Assembly: GCF_016863635.1 (NCBI RefSeq)
Contig: NZ_BOPG01000104.1
Span: 1-64,000 of the forward strand
From: Virgisporangium aurantiacum
GTDB taxonomy: Bacteria; Actinomycetota; Actinomycetes; Mycobacteriales; Micromonosporaceae
Direction of reading: 5' to 3'
Length of the DNA: 64,000 bases
Every line of letters starts with the position of its first letter. Position 1 is the first letter of the stretch. Shown piece by piece: positions 53,430 to 62,285 of this stretch. The translations under genes and the position numbers were made by a program. The notes under the pieces are model-generated. The model was not told the DNA's origin. It did not search any database and worked only from the letters and a program-made list of their open reading frames with translations.

Positions 53430-54485
53430 CTACTGAACCGGCCCGTAACCGTTCGTCCTGGTCGGCAGCTGGGTGAGGGCGTGTGCCGCCGACCAGGCGA
53501 CCAGTTCCGCGTCGCCGGGTAGCGGCCGGGTGGTGCGGTACTGGAACGACAGGACGCCGTGCAGGCGCCCGACGTCGTCGCGCAGCGGGTAGCAGCGCAC
53601 GGCGCACAGGCCGGCCGCGAGCATGCGGTCCAGGCCGGGATGGTGGACGAGCATCGGGCTACGCGCGATGTCGTCGACGATGATCGGCTCGCCGATCGCC
53701 GCCGCGGTCTGGGGTGCGGCCGGGTGGCCGGGCCGCCCGGTGACGAAGGAGCGCAGCAGCTGTCCGGTGAGGCCGTGGTGGCGCACGACGTGCAGTGTCC
53801 CGGTGTGCGCGTCGTGCGCCTGCAGCACGCAGGCGTCGGCCGCCCCGACGATCGCGGCGGCCAGCATGATGCCGTCGAAGACGGCGGGGCGGTCGGCCAC
53901 CGCGAGAAACGGCGCCGCGACCAGCGCCCGCGGATCCGTGCGCAGCCGCTCGCGTAACCGCTCGCCCAACTCGCGGCGGGTGGCCCGCACCTCGGTCTCG
54001 ATGACGCGCTGCTGCAACCGGGCGAAGATCCGGGCCTGCCGGTCGTCGACGCGCCGGCGCCGGGTCGTCACCCCGATGCGGTCGTCGGCCAGAGAGACGG
54101 GCACCGGGGAGACGGGCAGCGCGGAGACGGGGATCGGGGGGACGGGGACCGCGGCGGGTGGGGTGGGCGGCTGAAGCAGCCGGTAACCGGCACCGGCCGC
54201 CTCGATGACACGGCGGATCCCGTCGTGCGCACCGGTGACCCGGAGCAGGCGGCCGGTGTCGAGCGCGGCCTCCGCCGCCCGGAGCAGCACCCGGACCGTG
54301 CCGGCGTCGAGCAGGCGGACCGCGCTCACGTCCACCACGATCTCGCGCGGGGGGCCTTGATGGTCCTCGGCCAGTGCCGCCGCCAGGATCAGCTGCACCG
54401 CCTCGTGCCTGGTGGCATCGAGGTCTCCCGACAGCACGACGACGCCGGTGCCGATCGAGGATGAACCGTCCATGGTGACCGCCAC
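53430..54485 (-). CDS. STAS-GAF domain regulator
   Basis: This 351-residue protein has an N-terminal STAS domain (about 12-100; REIVVDVSAVRLLDAGTVRVLL with the usual acceptor Ser replaced by Ala in LLDAG), a Pro-rich linker of PVSALPVSPVP type, and a GAF domain (about 185-345; ADACVLQAHDAHTGTLHVVRHHG). It may bind the phosphatase encoded divergently at 54577, as anti-anti-sigma proteins do, while GAF senses a ligand. The missing phosphorylatable Ser suggests constitutive binding. The start is GTG 54485 or ATG 54473. Confidence 0.75.
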   Translation of the reverse strand: MAVTMDGSSSIGTGVVVLSGDLDATRHEAVQLILAAALAEDHQGPPREIVVDVSAVRLLDAGTVRVLLRAAEAALDTGRLLRVTGAHDGIRRVIEAAGAGYRLLQPPTPPAAVPVPPIPVSALPVSPVPVSLADDRIGVTTRRRRVDDRQARIFARLQQRVIETEVRATRRELGERLRERLRTDPRALVAAPFLAVADRPAVFDGIMLAAAIVGAADACVLQAHDAHTGTLHVVRHHGLTGQLLRSFVTGRPGHPAAPQTAAAIGEPIIVDDIARSPMLVHHPGLDRMLAAGLCAVRCYPLRDDVGRLHGVLSFQYRTTRPLPGDAELVAWSAAHALTQLPTRTNGYGPVQ

Positions 54486-54576
54486 TGTAAGTCAAGGGTC
54501 CAGGGCCCGGCATGTTGTTGGATACCCTGCGACGGGCTTCGACACACCGGGCCGGGACAAAGGCGGATGGACAGGG

Positions 54577-56547
54577 ATGGATGACCCGCTGACGCGGAGC
54601 GTCGGTGACGCGGCGGTGGTGCGGCAGGTGTTCGACGCCATGCCGCTCCTGGTGGTCGCGTTCGAGGGCCCCGAACTGCGGGTGGCGGCCGCGACCGGCG
54701 CCTACCGGGCCTACGCCGGCCGGCCGGAGGTGATCGGCATGCCGGTTCGGGAGGTGTTTCCCGAGATGCTCGGCCAGCAGGCCATCGAGATCCTCGAGCA
54801 CACCTACGCGACCGGCGAGCCGGTCTCGCTGTCGGAGTTCCGCGGGCACATCGAGCTGCCGGACGGCGGCGGTCCGCTGGAACGGTTCGCGAACATGAAC
54901 ATGAACCCGTTGCGCGGGCCCGACGGCGAGGTGACCGGTGTCGTGATCGACCTGGTCGACGTCACCGAGCAGGTCCACGAACGGCAGGCGGCACAGCGGC
55001 GGGTGGCCGAGGCCGAGCGGCGCTACGCCGAGGCCCTTGACGTCGTCCACGCCCTGCAGCGGGAACTGCTGCCCGCGGGTGTTCCGGTGCTGCCGCAGGT
55101 GCAGATCGCCGGCGCCTACCTGCTCGCCGACGCCGACACCGCCGCGGGAGGTGACTGGTTCGACGCCGTCGCACTGCCCGACGGGCGGGTCGCGCTGACC
55201 GTCGGTGACGTCGTCGGGCACGGCGTCACCGCGTCGGCCACCATGGGCCAGCTCCGGGCACTGCTGAACGAGCGGCTCACCACCACCGGTGACGTCCACA
55301 CGGCGGTCGCCGACCTCGACCGCGTGGCCGGGCGGGTGCGCGGTGCCCACGCCGCCACCGTCTGCGTCGTGATCCTCGACCCGGCCACCGGCGCGCTGAC
55401 CTACACCACCGCCGGTCACCCGCCCCCGCTGCTGCTCCCCCGCGACGGCGACGCCCGGTACCTGGCCGCCACGGGCACCGGCCCGCTCGGCGTGCGCGCC
55501 GCCGGTCACCCGGGCGTGGCCGTCCGCACCGATCGCCTGGACGCCGGCGACATGCTGCTGCTCTACACCGACGGCATCCTCGAACGCCCCGGCCGCACCC
55601 TGGCCCAGAGCACCGTCGAACTCGCCCGGGCCGGCGCCGCCGCCGCGGCCGGACGGGCGCTGGCCGGCCACGAATCCACGGCGGTCGAACGGGTCTGCAA
55701 TCAGACCCTCGAGATGCTGATCCGCGTCACCGGACACACCGACGACGTCACCGTGCTCGCCGCCCAGCGGGTTCCGCCGCCGGCACCGTTCAGCATCGAA
55801 CTCGCCGCCGACCCGGCGTCGCTGCCCGACCTGCGGAACCGGTTCGGTGACTGGCTGGCCGGCATCGCCGTGGCGGAACGGGACGCCAGCGTCCTCCAGC
55901 ACGCGGTCACCGAACTGGCCACCAACGCCCTCGAACACGCCTACCTCGACTCGGTCGACGCGAACACCGTCACCGTCACCGCCGCCCTGCGCCCCGACGG
56001 CGTGGTGGAGGCCGAGGTCCGCGACCACGGCGGGTGGCGGGACCCCCGGCCGTCGCCGGACCGCGGCCTGGGCCTGGTGATCACCAGCAAACTCGTCGAC
56101 GACCTGCGGCTCACCCACGACGACACCGGCAGCACCGCCACCGTCACCCACGAGCTGTGCCGGCCGGCCCGGCTGCTCACCGTCGCCGAGCTCTCAGCGG
56201 TGCCCGCCGCGCCGACACCCCGCGCCGCGGACCCGTTCCTGATCCTCGACCAGCCGGCCGCCCCCGGCCCCCGCGTCCGGGTCGACGGCCCGGTGGACGC
56301 CCACACCGCGCCGCACCTCGACAACGCGCTGCGCGTGGCCGGTGCCGTCGGCACCCGGGACCTCACCGTCGACCTCACCGACGTCACGCACCTGGCCAGC
56401 GCCGCGGTGGCCGTCCTGCACCGGCTCGCCGCGCTGTCCGCCGCGAACGGCCATCGGCTGCGCCTGTACGCGCCGCCCGGCACACCGGCCGACATGATCA
56501 TGACCCTGGTCGATCTGCCCCACCTGACGGTCGACCCCGACGGCTGA
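54577..56547 (+). CDS. PAS - PP2C (SpoIIE) phosphatase - HATPase - STAS protein
   Basis: This 656-residue multidomain switch protein has a PAS domain (about 10-125), a SpoIIE/RsbU-type PP2C phosphatase (about 170-390; AAGGDWFDA, VGDVVGHGV, LYTDGILERPG, HTDDVTVL), an RsbW-like HATPase (about 405-520; ELATNALEHAY, GRGLG-like RGLGLVI) and a STAS domain (about 565-650). It combines the three partner-switching roles (phosphatase, anti-sigma kinase fold, antagonist) in one chain. ATG 54577 is used; longer in-frame starts run into the divergent STAS-GAF promoter. Confidence 0.88.
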   Translation: MDDPLTRSVGDAAVVRQVFDAMPLLVVAFEGPELRVAAATGAYRAYAGRPEVIGMPVREVFPEMLGQQAIEILEHTYATGEPVSLSEFRGHIELPDGGGPLERFANMNMNPLRGPDGEVTGVVIDLVDVTEQVHERQAAQRRVAEAERRYAEALDVVHALQRELLPAGVPVLPQVQIAGAYLLADADTAAGGDWFDAVALPDGRVALTVGDVVGHGVTASATMGQLRALLNERLTTTGDVHTAVADLDRVAGRVRGAHAATVCVVILDPATGALTYTTAGHPPPLLLPRDGDARYLAATGTGPLGVRAAGHPGVAVRTDRLDAGDMLLLYTDGILERPGRTLAQSTVELARAGAAAAAGRALAGHESTAVERVCNQTLEMLIRVTGHTDDVTVLAAQRVPPPAPFSIELAADPASLPDLRNRFGDWLAGIAVAERDASVLQHAVTELATNALEHAYLDSVDANTVTVTAALRPDGVVEAEVRDHGGWRDPRPSPDRGLGLVITSKLVDDLRLTHDDTGSTATVTHELCRPARLLTVAELSAVPAAPTPRAADPFLILDQPAAPGPRVRVDGPVDAHTAPHLDNALRVAGAVGTRDLTVDLTDVTHLASAAVAVLHRLAALSAANGHRLRLYAPPGTPADMIMTLVDLPHLTVDPDG

Positions 56548-56549
56548 GC

Positions 56550-58721
56550 TCAGGCCGGCGCGGGACGGCGCAGCGCGGTGGCCGCCAGCACCAGCACGGC
56601 CACCGCCAGACCGGCGAGCAGCAGCGCCTGGGCGGGTGGGGTCGCGCCGGTGCGGAGCAGCGCCGACAGGGCCGGCGCCGGGACGAGCGTGGCGTAGGCG
56701 ACCAGCAGGCCGGCCCCGGTCGCCGGGGAACGGCGGGTCACCGCGAGCGCCGGGAGCACCGCCACCACGGCCGCGACGACCAGCACCCAGGCGGTGACGG
56801 TGACGGCGCTGTCGGGGTCCACCCGGTAGGCGGCGAGCGGCACGGCCGCCGCCAACGCGCCGATCACCACCGCGACGGTGATCCGACCGGCCGGCCGGGC
56901 CGAGGGTACGGTCGTCGCCCGGCGGCGCGACAGCACCAGGAGCGCCGGTACCGCCAACGCGAGCAGCAGCAGACCCTGCAACGGGGCGGCCCGCATGCCG
57001 ACCGCGGCGCTCGCCGGCCCGAAGTCGACGAGCTCCTCGAGAAACGTGGGCAGCTCGGCAACCTGAAGCGCGCCCCACCCGACGAGGACGGCGGCCCCGG
57101 CGCGGGCCCGGGTGCCGCCGGCCCGGGTCAGCACCAGGACGATCCCGGCGACGAGGATGTCGAGCGCGATCTCGCCGGCCATGGGTAGGGCATCGTGCCG
57201 CGTGATGTCGTCGCGCTCGATCCGCCCCTGGACGAGCAGCACCCGGGCGGCCGCCGCGACGGCGACGACGACCGCGACGGCCGCGCCGATCCAGCGCAGC
57301 AGCCCGTCGCCACGACCGGCCGTCGCCCCGGCATCGGGTGCCGGCGCTGTCGTGGGGGCGGCCTTGGCGGCCGGCACGGACGCCGCCTTGGCGGCGGTCC
57401 TCGGGGCCGTGTTCGGGGCTGGCATTGCGGCCGGCACGGGCGCAGCCTTGGCGGCGGTCCTCGGGGTCGCGTTCGGGGCCGTCCTCGGGGTCGGCACAGC
57501 GGCCGGCGCGGGCGCCGGAACCGATGCCCGCGCGGTCGCGGGCCGCGCGGCCGGCATCGGGGCCGGCGACGGCGTCGGCGGCGGGGTCGGCGTCGCCTCG
57601 GTGACCTGCGCGGTGGCCCGCACCGTGGCCGGCCGCTCCGGGTCGACGACCGGGGCCGCGGCCTCCAACGCGTGCACCGCGCCGATGGCGACGACCAGTT
57701 CGGGCTGCTCGATGACCGTCGGCGCGATCCGTAGGGCGCTGTGCAGCAGCGTCGCCACCAGCGGAACCCGGCTCGCGCCTCCGACCAGGAACAGGCCGCT
57801 GACCGCGTCCGGCCCGACACAGGACGCCCGCAGCGTCGCGATCGTCAACCGCACCGTCCGCTCCAGCAGCGGGCGGGCCAGGGCCTCGAACTCGGTGCGG
57901 GTCAGGTGCCAGTCGGTGTCGACCAGCGGCACGTGCAACGCCGCCGTGGAATGGCGGGACAGTTGCTCCTTCGCCGCGCGGGCGTCCTGCCAGAGCAGCC
58001 GCCGGGCGCGCCGGTCGGCGGTGGACTCCGGCCAGTCGATCCGGCCCCACGCGTCCACCGAACCGGTTGTCGCCGCCCGGATCTGCTCGACCACGGCCGC
58101 GTCCAGGTCGAGCCCGCCGACGTCGGCCAGGCCGTCGGAGGCGAGCACGGCGAACCCGTCCCCGGTCCGGCGGACGACGGCCACGTCGAACGTGCCGGCA
58201 CCCAGGTCGTACACGACCAGGCTCCGCCCGACCGGCACCCGCTGGTCGAGGACGTGCACCAGGTACGAGGCCGCGGCCACCGGCTCCGCGACGAACCGCG
58301 GCTCCCCCAGCCCGGCCATGACCGCCGCGTCGGCGAGGATCCGCTGGCGTGGCCGGCCCCAGTCCACCGGGCGGGTGAGCACGACCGTGCCGGGTGACTG
58401 GCCGGTCACGCGTTCCGCTTCGCCGGCCACCCGGGCGAGAACCGCCGCGACGGCCTCGACCACGGGCACGTCGCGCTCGCCGAGCCAGATGGTGCCGTCG
58501 TCCATGCGTCGCTTGGGATTGGGCTCGAACTGGCCGGGCGCCACCGCGGCCGAACGCTCCGCGTCGCGGCCGACCAGCAGGCCGGTCTCCGCGTCGAGAA
58601 AGACAGCGGACGGAAGCAGCGGTGACCCCTCGAACAGCAACGGCGCCGCGTTCCCCGAACGGTGGACCACTCCCGCCGTGTTGGAGGTACCGAAGTCGAT
58701 ACCGAGAACCGGAGCGCGCAT
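56550..58721 (-). CDS. Hsp70-like ATPase with Pro/Ala linker and polytopic membrane tail
   Basis: This 723-residue protein has an actin/Hsp70 ATPase (about 1-350; GIDFGTSNT, YDLGAGTFDVAVV, VGGASRVPL), a long Ala/Pro-rich linker (about 365-470) built partly of a tandem repeat, then about seven to eight membrane helices to the end. There is no DnaK substrate domain. It shares the ATPase type with the protein at 50010 but has a membrane tail in place of the propeller. ATG 58721 lies 27 bases after the ArsR gene stop, so the two are probably co-transcribed. Confidence 0.85.
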   Translation of the reverse strand: MRAPVLGIDFGTSNTAGVVHRSGNAAPLLFEGSPLLPSAVFLDAETGLLVGRDAERSAAVAPGQFEPNPKRRMDDGTIWLGERDVPVVEAVAAVLARVAGEAERVTGQSPGTVVLTRPVDWGRPRQRILADAAVMAGLGEPRFVAEPVAAASYLVHVLDQRVPVGRSLVVYDLGAGTFDVAVVRRTGDGFAVLASDGLADVGGLDLDAAVVEQIRAATTGSVDAWGRIDWPESTADRRARRLLWQDARAAKEQLSRHSTAALHVPLVDTDWHLTRTEFEALARPLLERTVRLTIATLRASCVGPDAVSGLFLVGGASRVPLVATLLHSALRIAPTVIEQPELVVAIGAVHALEAAAPVVDPERPATVRATAQVTEATPTPPPTPSPAPMPAARPATARASVPAPAPAAVPTPRTAPNATPRTAAKAAPVPAAMPAPNTAPRTAAKAASVPAAKAAPTTAPAPDAGATAGRGDGLLRWIGAAVAVVVAVAAAARVLLVQGRIERDDITRHDALPMAGEIALDILVAGIVLVLTRAGGTRARAGAAVLVGWGALQVAELPTFLEELVDFGPASAAVGMRAAPLQGLLLLALAVPALLVLSRRRATTVPSARPAGRITVAVVIGALAAAVPLAAYRVDPDSAVTVTAWVLVVAAVVAVLPALAVTRRSPATGAGLLVAYATLVPAPALSALLRTGATPPAQALLLAGLAVAVLVLAATALRRPAPA
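57361..57480. repeat. 60-bp tandem repeat (2 copies) in the linker of the Hsp70-like gene
   Basis: 57361-57420 and 57421-57480 agree at about 52 of 60 positions and encode two 20-residue units around TPRTAAKAAPVPAAM and APRTAAKAASVPAAK. In-frame length preserves the protein; the linker length may vary between strains. Confidence 0.75.
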
Positions 58722-58748
58722 CCGGGACACAGTAACGCCGGCCCGCAC

Positions 58749-59267
58749 CTACGCGAGTCGGTGGAGTACGAAGATGCCGCCGTGGAGCGGTTGGTCGGTG
58801 CGTTGGTCGTCGGTCTGGGTGTACTCGTCGATGATCGCGCAGATGCGGCGGTCGATGGCGGCGATGTCGTCGGCGGAGAGGTGGAGCGCGAACCGGGCGT
58901 GGGTCCGGACCGAGTCGGGGCCGGCTTCGCGCAGTTCCTCGTGGAAGGCCTCGATCGGCGCGAGCGGCTGTTCGGGGTCGGGGTTGGACAGCCACCACGA
59001 CAGGCCGGTGGACCGGTAGGGCTTCTCCAGGGCGCCGCTGTCGCCGGTGCGTACGGCTCCCTGCTCGAGCAGCCCGGACCTGGTGAGATGACGGACGTGG
59101 TACAGCACGGTTCCGGGATCGCGTCCGAGCCGTTCGGCCAGCTGCTTGTTGGTGAGCTCCTGGTGGAGGCACAGCCGCAGGATGCGCAGCCGCAGCGGGT
59201 GCGCCATGGCCTTCGCCTCACGAACCGTCGCTTCGCGCCGTTCTCCCGGTGCGATCGGGTCTGCCAT
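58749..59267 (-). CDS. ArsR-family (winged-helix) transcriptional regulator
   Basis: This 172-residue protein has a winged helix (AHPLRLRILRLCLHQELTNKQLAERLGRDPGTVLYHVRHL) and a helical C-terminus with HLSADDIAAIDRRI. No CxC metal site is visible, so it is not a classical metal sensor. It is divergent from the MFS transporter and upstream of the Hsp70-like gene. The 64-base gap to the transporter start contains CACCGATG-based palindromes, its probable operators. It most likely represses the transporter. Confidence 0.88.
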   Translation of the reverse strand: MADPIAPGERREATVREAKAMAHPLRLRILRLCLHQELTNKQLAERLGRDPGTVLYHVRHLTRSGLLEQGAVRTGDSGALEKPYRSTGLSWWLSNPDPEQPLAPIEAFHEELREAGPDSVRTHARFALHLSADDIAAIDRRICAIIDEYTQTDDQRTDQPLHGGIFVLHRLA

Positions 59268-59287
59268 GGCAGCAGAGTACTTCATTT

Positions 59288-59320
59288 CTCCACCGATGGA
59301 GTTTTCCCCACCGATGTGGG
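59288..59320. promoter_or_regulatory. Pair of CACCGATG-centred palindromes between ArsR and MFS genes
   Basis: CTCCA-CCGA-TGGAG (59288-59301) and CCCAC-CGAT-GTGGG (59307-59320) are two perfect 5-bp-arm palindromes with centres 19 bases apart, about two helical turns. They lie between the divergent starts, in the right place for cooperative repressor binding. Confidence 0.6.
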
Positions 59321-59331
59321 ATTCTCCATCC

Positions 59332-60579
59332 ATGACCGGATCGCTCGGGCCGAACTTCTGGCGGCTGGTGGCCTCGTCCGGGTTGTCGAACCTCGGCGAC
59401 GGCACCTTCAAGGTCGCGCTTCCCCTGGTGGCGGTCGGGCTCACGCGGTCACCGGGTCTGATCGCCGGCCTGACGGTCGCCGCGACCCTGCCGTGGCTGC
59501 TGTTCGCGCTGCCGGCCGGGGCCTTCGCCGACCGGCTGGACCGCCGGCGGGTGATGGTCGGCGCGGACGTGGCCCGCGCCGGCCTGCTCGCCGCCCTCGT
59601 GGCCGGTGCGCTGCTCGGCGTCGACAGCATCTGGTTGCTGTACGCCGTCGCGCTCTGCGTCGGCGTGGCCGAGACGCTCTACGACACGGCGGCCCAGTCG
59701 ATCCTGCCGCAGGTCGTCGCGCCCGATCTGCTGCCGCGGGCCAACGCGCGCCTGTACGCGGTGGAGTTGACGGCGAACGAGTTCATCGGACCCGCACTGG
59801 CCGGCCTGATGGTCACCGCGGCCACCACCGTGGCGTTCGGAACGCCGGCCGGGCTGTGGGCCTGCGCCGTGGCGGCGCTGCTCCTGATGCGGGGGTCGTA
59901 CCGCGTCCGGCGCGACCGGCGGACCACGGTGCGGGCCGACATCGCGGAAGGCCTGCGCTTCCTGTGGCGGAACCGGTTGCTGCGGACGTTGGCCGTCATG
60001 GTGGGCGTCTCCAACTTCACCCAGAGCGCCATGATGGCCGTCCTCGTGCTCTACGTCGTCGGACCGGAGTCCGGCATGAAACTGCCCGCGCCGGCCTTCG
60101 GCATCCTCCTGGCCACGTTCGCCGCCGGCAGCCTCGCCGGCTCCTTCGTGGCCGAACGGGTCCAACGCGCGCTGGGCCGGGCCGGCTCGCTCAGCCTGTC
60201 CATCGTCACCCGGGCCCTGCCGTTCGGTGTCCTCGCGCTCACCGCGAACCCGTACCTCGCCGGGGCGTCGTTCTTCCTCGGCGGGGCCACCAACATCGTC
60301 TGGAACATCATCACGGTGTCGCTGCGCCAACGGATCACGCCCGACCACCTGCTCGGCCGCGTCAACAGCGGGTACCGCCTGGTCGCCTGGGGAAGCCTGC
60401 CACTCGGCGCGGCGGCCGGCGGCCTGCTCGCCGACCTCTTCGGCCTGCGGACCGTCTTCGCGGTCATGGGGATCCTGACGCTGGCCCTGCTCGCCGGCAT
60501 GACCATCGTCACCGACGACCGCATGACCGCGGCCGAGCAGCAGCCGTCAGAACGAGACGGCGTCGCGGACGGGCGGTGA
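59332..60579 (+). CDS. MFS transporter (EntS/drug-efflux type)
   Basis: This 415-residue protein of about 12 membrane helices begins FWRLVASSGLSNLGDGTFKVALPL, the opening of DHA3-type drug or siderophore exporters, with PAGAFADRLDRRRVM as the loop 2-3 motif. ATG 59332 is used; upstream in-frame ATGs would run through the operator. Divergent from an ArsR-type regulator, so likely substrate-inducible efflux. The 3' end overlaps the convergent propeller gene by 33 bases. Confidence 0.9.
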   Translation: MTGSLGPNFWRLVASSGLSNLGDGTFKVALPLVAVGLTRSPGLIAGLTVAATLPWLLFALPAGAFADRLDRRRVMVGADVARAGLLAALVAGALLGVDSIWLLYAVALCVGVAETLYDTAAQSILPQVVAPDLLPRANARLYAVELTANEFIGPALAGLMVTAATTVAFGTPAGLWACAVAALLLMRGSYRVRRDRRTTVRADIAEGLRFLWRNRLLRTLAVMVGVSNFTQSAMMAVLVLYVVGPESGMKLPAPAFGILLATFAAGSLAGSFVAERVQRALGRAGSLSLSIVTRALPFGVLALTANPYLAGASFFLGGATNIVWNIITVSLRQRITPDHLLGRVNSGYRLVAWGSLPLGAAAGGLLADLFGLRTVFAVMGILTLALLAGMTIVTDDRMTAAEQQPSERDGVADGR

Positions 60580-61716
60580 CAGCGCGTCGGCCGGTGCGAC
60601 GATCACGCGGACGGCGTCATACGTGGTCAGGCGGGTCCGTTCACCGGTGCGGACGTCGATCGCGTCGATGCCACGACCCGGGTCCTCCGGCGACTTGACG
60701 AGCATGTGGTTCGGGCCCCGCCAGCCGAGGAAGCCGCCGAACACGAGCAGCGAGCACGCCGTCGGGTTCGTGCCGGTGCAGGGCCGGTCGACCCGGCGCC
60801 GGTACACGTCCGCGCCCGACGGGTCGGTCAGGACGTAGGTGTCCAACGCGTCCCGGGGGACCACGAGCGCGCCCGCGCCGTTCGGTCGCTGCGCGATCAG
60901 CCACTCGTCCCGGATCGGCACGGTGCCGGTCCGGCGGCCGTCGAGGTCGACGATCGCGGTGCCGATGAGGACGTGACGGCTGTCGGGGAGCCACGGAATG
61001 ACGATGTCGAGGGAGTACCGCGGTGACACCGTCATGACGCCGGCCTCGTCGTAGCTCAGGCCGCCCGCGAGCGCGTTCCTGGCGTCGACCGTCTCCGGGG
61101 CCAGGTTCGACACGCGCGCGTCACCGGTCTCCGCGTCGACGACCATCACCGCCCAGGCCCCGGCTCCGGCGTTCCAGACCGGGGCGACCAGATAGCGGCC
61201 GTCGGGCGAGATCGAGGGCGGCGCCGCCCACCGGTACGGAGCGTCGTACCAGCGGATCTCGCCGGTCGTGGTGTCGTACCGGCCGATCCGCTTGTCGACC
61301 GTGGGGGTCGCGTCCTCTGTGCCGTCCGGCGAATCCGGCGGGACGACGGGCGCGTACCGCAGGTCGGCCGACGGTTCCATGACCACGAGGACGGACACCG
61401 TGCGGTACCCACCCGTCGTCGGGTTCAGAATCTCGGCCGTCTGCGCGCCCCTGAACCTGGCGAAAACGACGTTGCGCGCCTCGGGGGCGGCGGGCCGCGG
61501 ATCGGGCGACGGGAGCGGCTTCGACGCGATGAACTGCGTGGCCACCAGCGTGACGGCCACCGCCGCGGCCACGGCGGTCCCTGCCGTCGCGACGCGGCGC
61601 CACCGGCGGCGGCGGACACCGGCGGTCACCGCACGGTCGGCGAGGTCGGTGGGGACCGGTCCGCTGTCGGCGAGCGTGGTCAGCTCGGACCGGACCAGGT
61701 CGGTGAGATCGGTCAT
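60547..61716 (-). CDS. Single-pass membrane beta-propeller protein, probable anti-sigma partner
   Basis: This 389-residue protein has a cytoplasmic N-terminus (about 1-42; MTDLTDLVRSELTTLADSG), one membrane helix (about 43-64) and an extracellular TolB/WD40-like propeller (SISPDGRYLVAPVWN, PDSRHVLIGTAIVDL, GWRGPNHMLVKSP). Its ATG overlaps the sigma gene stop (ATGA). In SigE-family pairs the downstream gene with a short N-terminal domain and outside sensor usually holds the sigma factor at the membrane. A zinc HxxxCxxC motif is absent. Confidence 0.8.
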   Translation of the reverse strand: MTDLTDLVRSELTTLADSGPVPTDLADRAVTAGVRRRRWRRVATAGTAVAAAVAVTLVATQFIASKPLPSPDPRPAAPEARNVVFARFRGAQTAEILNPTTGGYRTVSVLVVMEPSADLRYAPVVPPDSPDGTEDATPTVDKRIGRYDTTTGEIRWYDAPYRWAAPPSISPDGRYLVAPVWNAGAGAWAVMVVDAETGDARVSNLAPETVDARNALAGGLSYDEAGVMTVSPRYSLDIVIPWLPDSRHVLIGTAIVDLDGRRTGTVPIRDEWLIAQRPNGAGALVVPRDALDTYVLTDPSGADVYRRRVDRPCTGTNPTACSLLVFGGFLGWRGPNHMLVKSPEDPGRGIDAIDVRTGERTRLTTYDAVRVIVAPADALSPPVRDAVSF

Positions 61717-62234
61717 CGGGTGATCTCCTCGGTGAACGGGTCGTTCCGCAGCTCCGGGGCGATCTCCCGGAGCCGGGCCAGGGCTCGATGGGTCTGGCTG
61801 CGCACGGTTCCGGTCGAACAGCCGAGCACGTCGGCGGTGTCCTGTTCGCTGAGGTCCTCGAAGAACCGGGCCACCAGCACGGCGCGTTGGCGTGGACCCA
61901 GCCGCAGCAACGCCTGGCGCAGCGCGAGCCGCTGGTCGGTGGCGCCGACGTCGTCGCGCCGGTCGGCCGGCTCGGGCGCCGCGTCCGCCGGCAACTCGCG
62001 GACCACGCTCCGGCGCCGCCACACGCTGACCTGGGCGTGGTACATGACCCGGCGCACGTAGGCGGTCGGGTCGCCGCGCACGCTCGTCCACCGGACGAAC
62101 GTCCGCGCCAACGCGTCCTGGATCAGGTCCTCCGCGGCGTGGTGCCCGCCGGTGAGCGCCAATGCGATCCGGTACAGCGTGGGGCTGCTCTCGTTGACAA
62201 ACCGTTTGAAGCGTTCCTGTTCAGAGCTCCGCAC
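61713..62234 (-). CDS. SigE-family ECF RNA polymerase sigma factor
   Basis: This 173-residue sigma factor has region 2 (TLYRIALALTGGHHAAEDLIQDALARTFVRW, then DPTAYVRRVMYHAQ) and region 4 (RLGPRQRAVLVARFFEDLSEQDTADVLGCSTGTVRSQTHRAL). It is of the actinobacterial SigE type (ECF41-unrelated, about 170 residues). The GTG 62234 start is the only sensible one. Coupled to a membrane propeller protein, it probably answers an envelope signal. Confidence 0.92.
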   Translation of the reverse strand: MRSSEQERFKRFVNESSPTLYRIALALTGGHHAAEDLIQDALARTFVRWTSVRGDPTAYVRRVMYHAQVSVWRRRSVVRELPADAAPEPADRRDDVGATDQRLALRQALLRLGPRQRAVLVARFFEDLSEQDTADVLGCSTGTVRSQTHRALARLREIAPELRNDPFTEEITR

Positions 62235-62285
62235 GTGGGTCGCGCCTCCCCTCCGTCAGACGTAGAGACGCGCGGAGGGCCGGAT

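Noticed and set aside
56194..59172. Very long open frame on the minus strand across several genes
   Set aside because: It is Arg/Pro/Gly-rich low-complexity translation produced by high GC in the wrong frame and covers the recognised Hsp70-like and ArsR genes; many similar frames elsewhere were ignored for the same reason.
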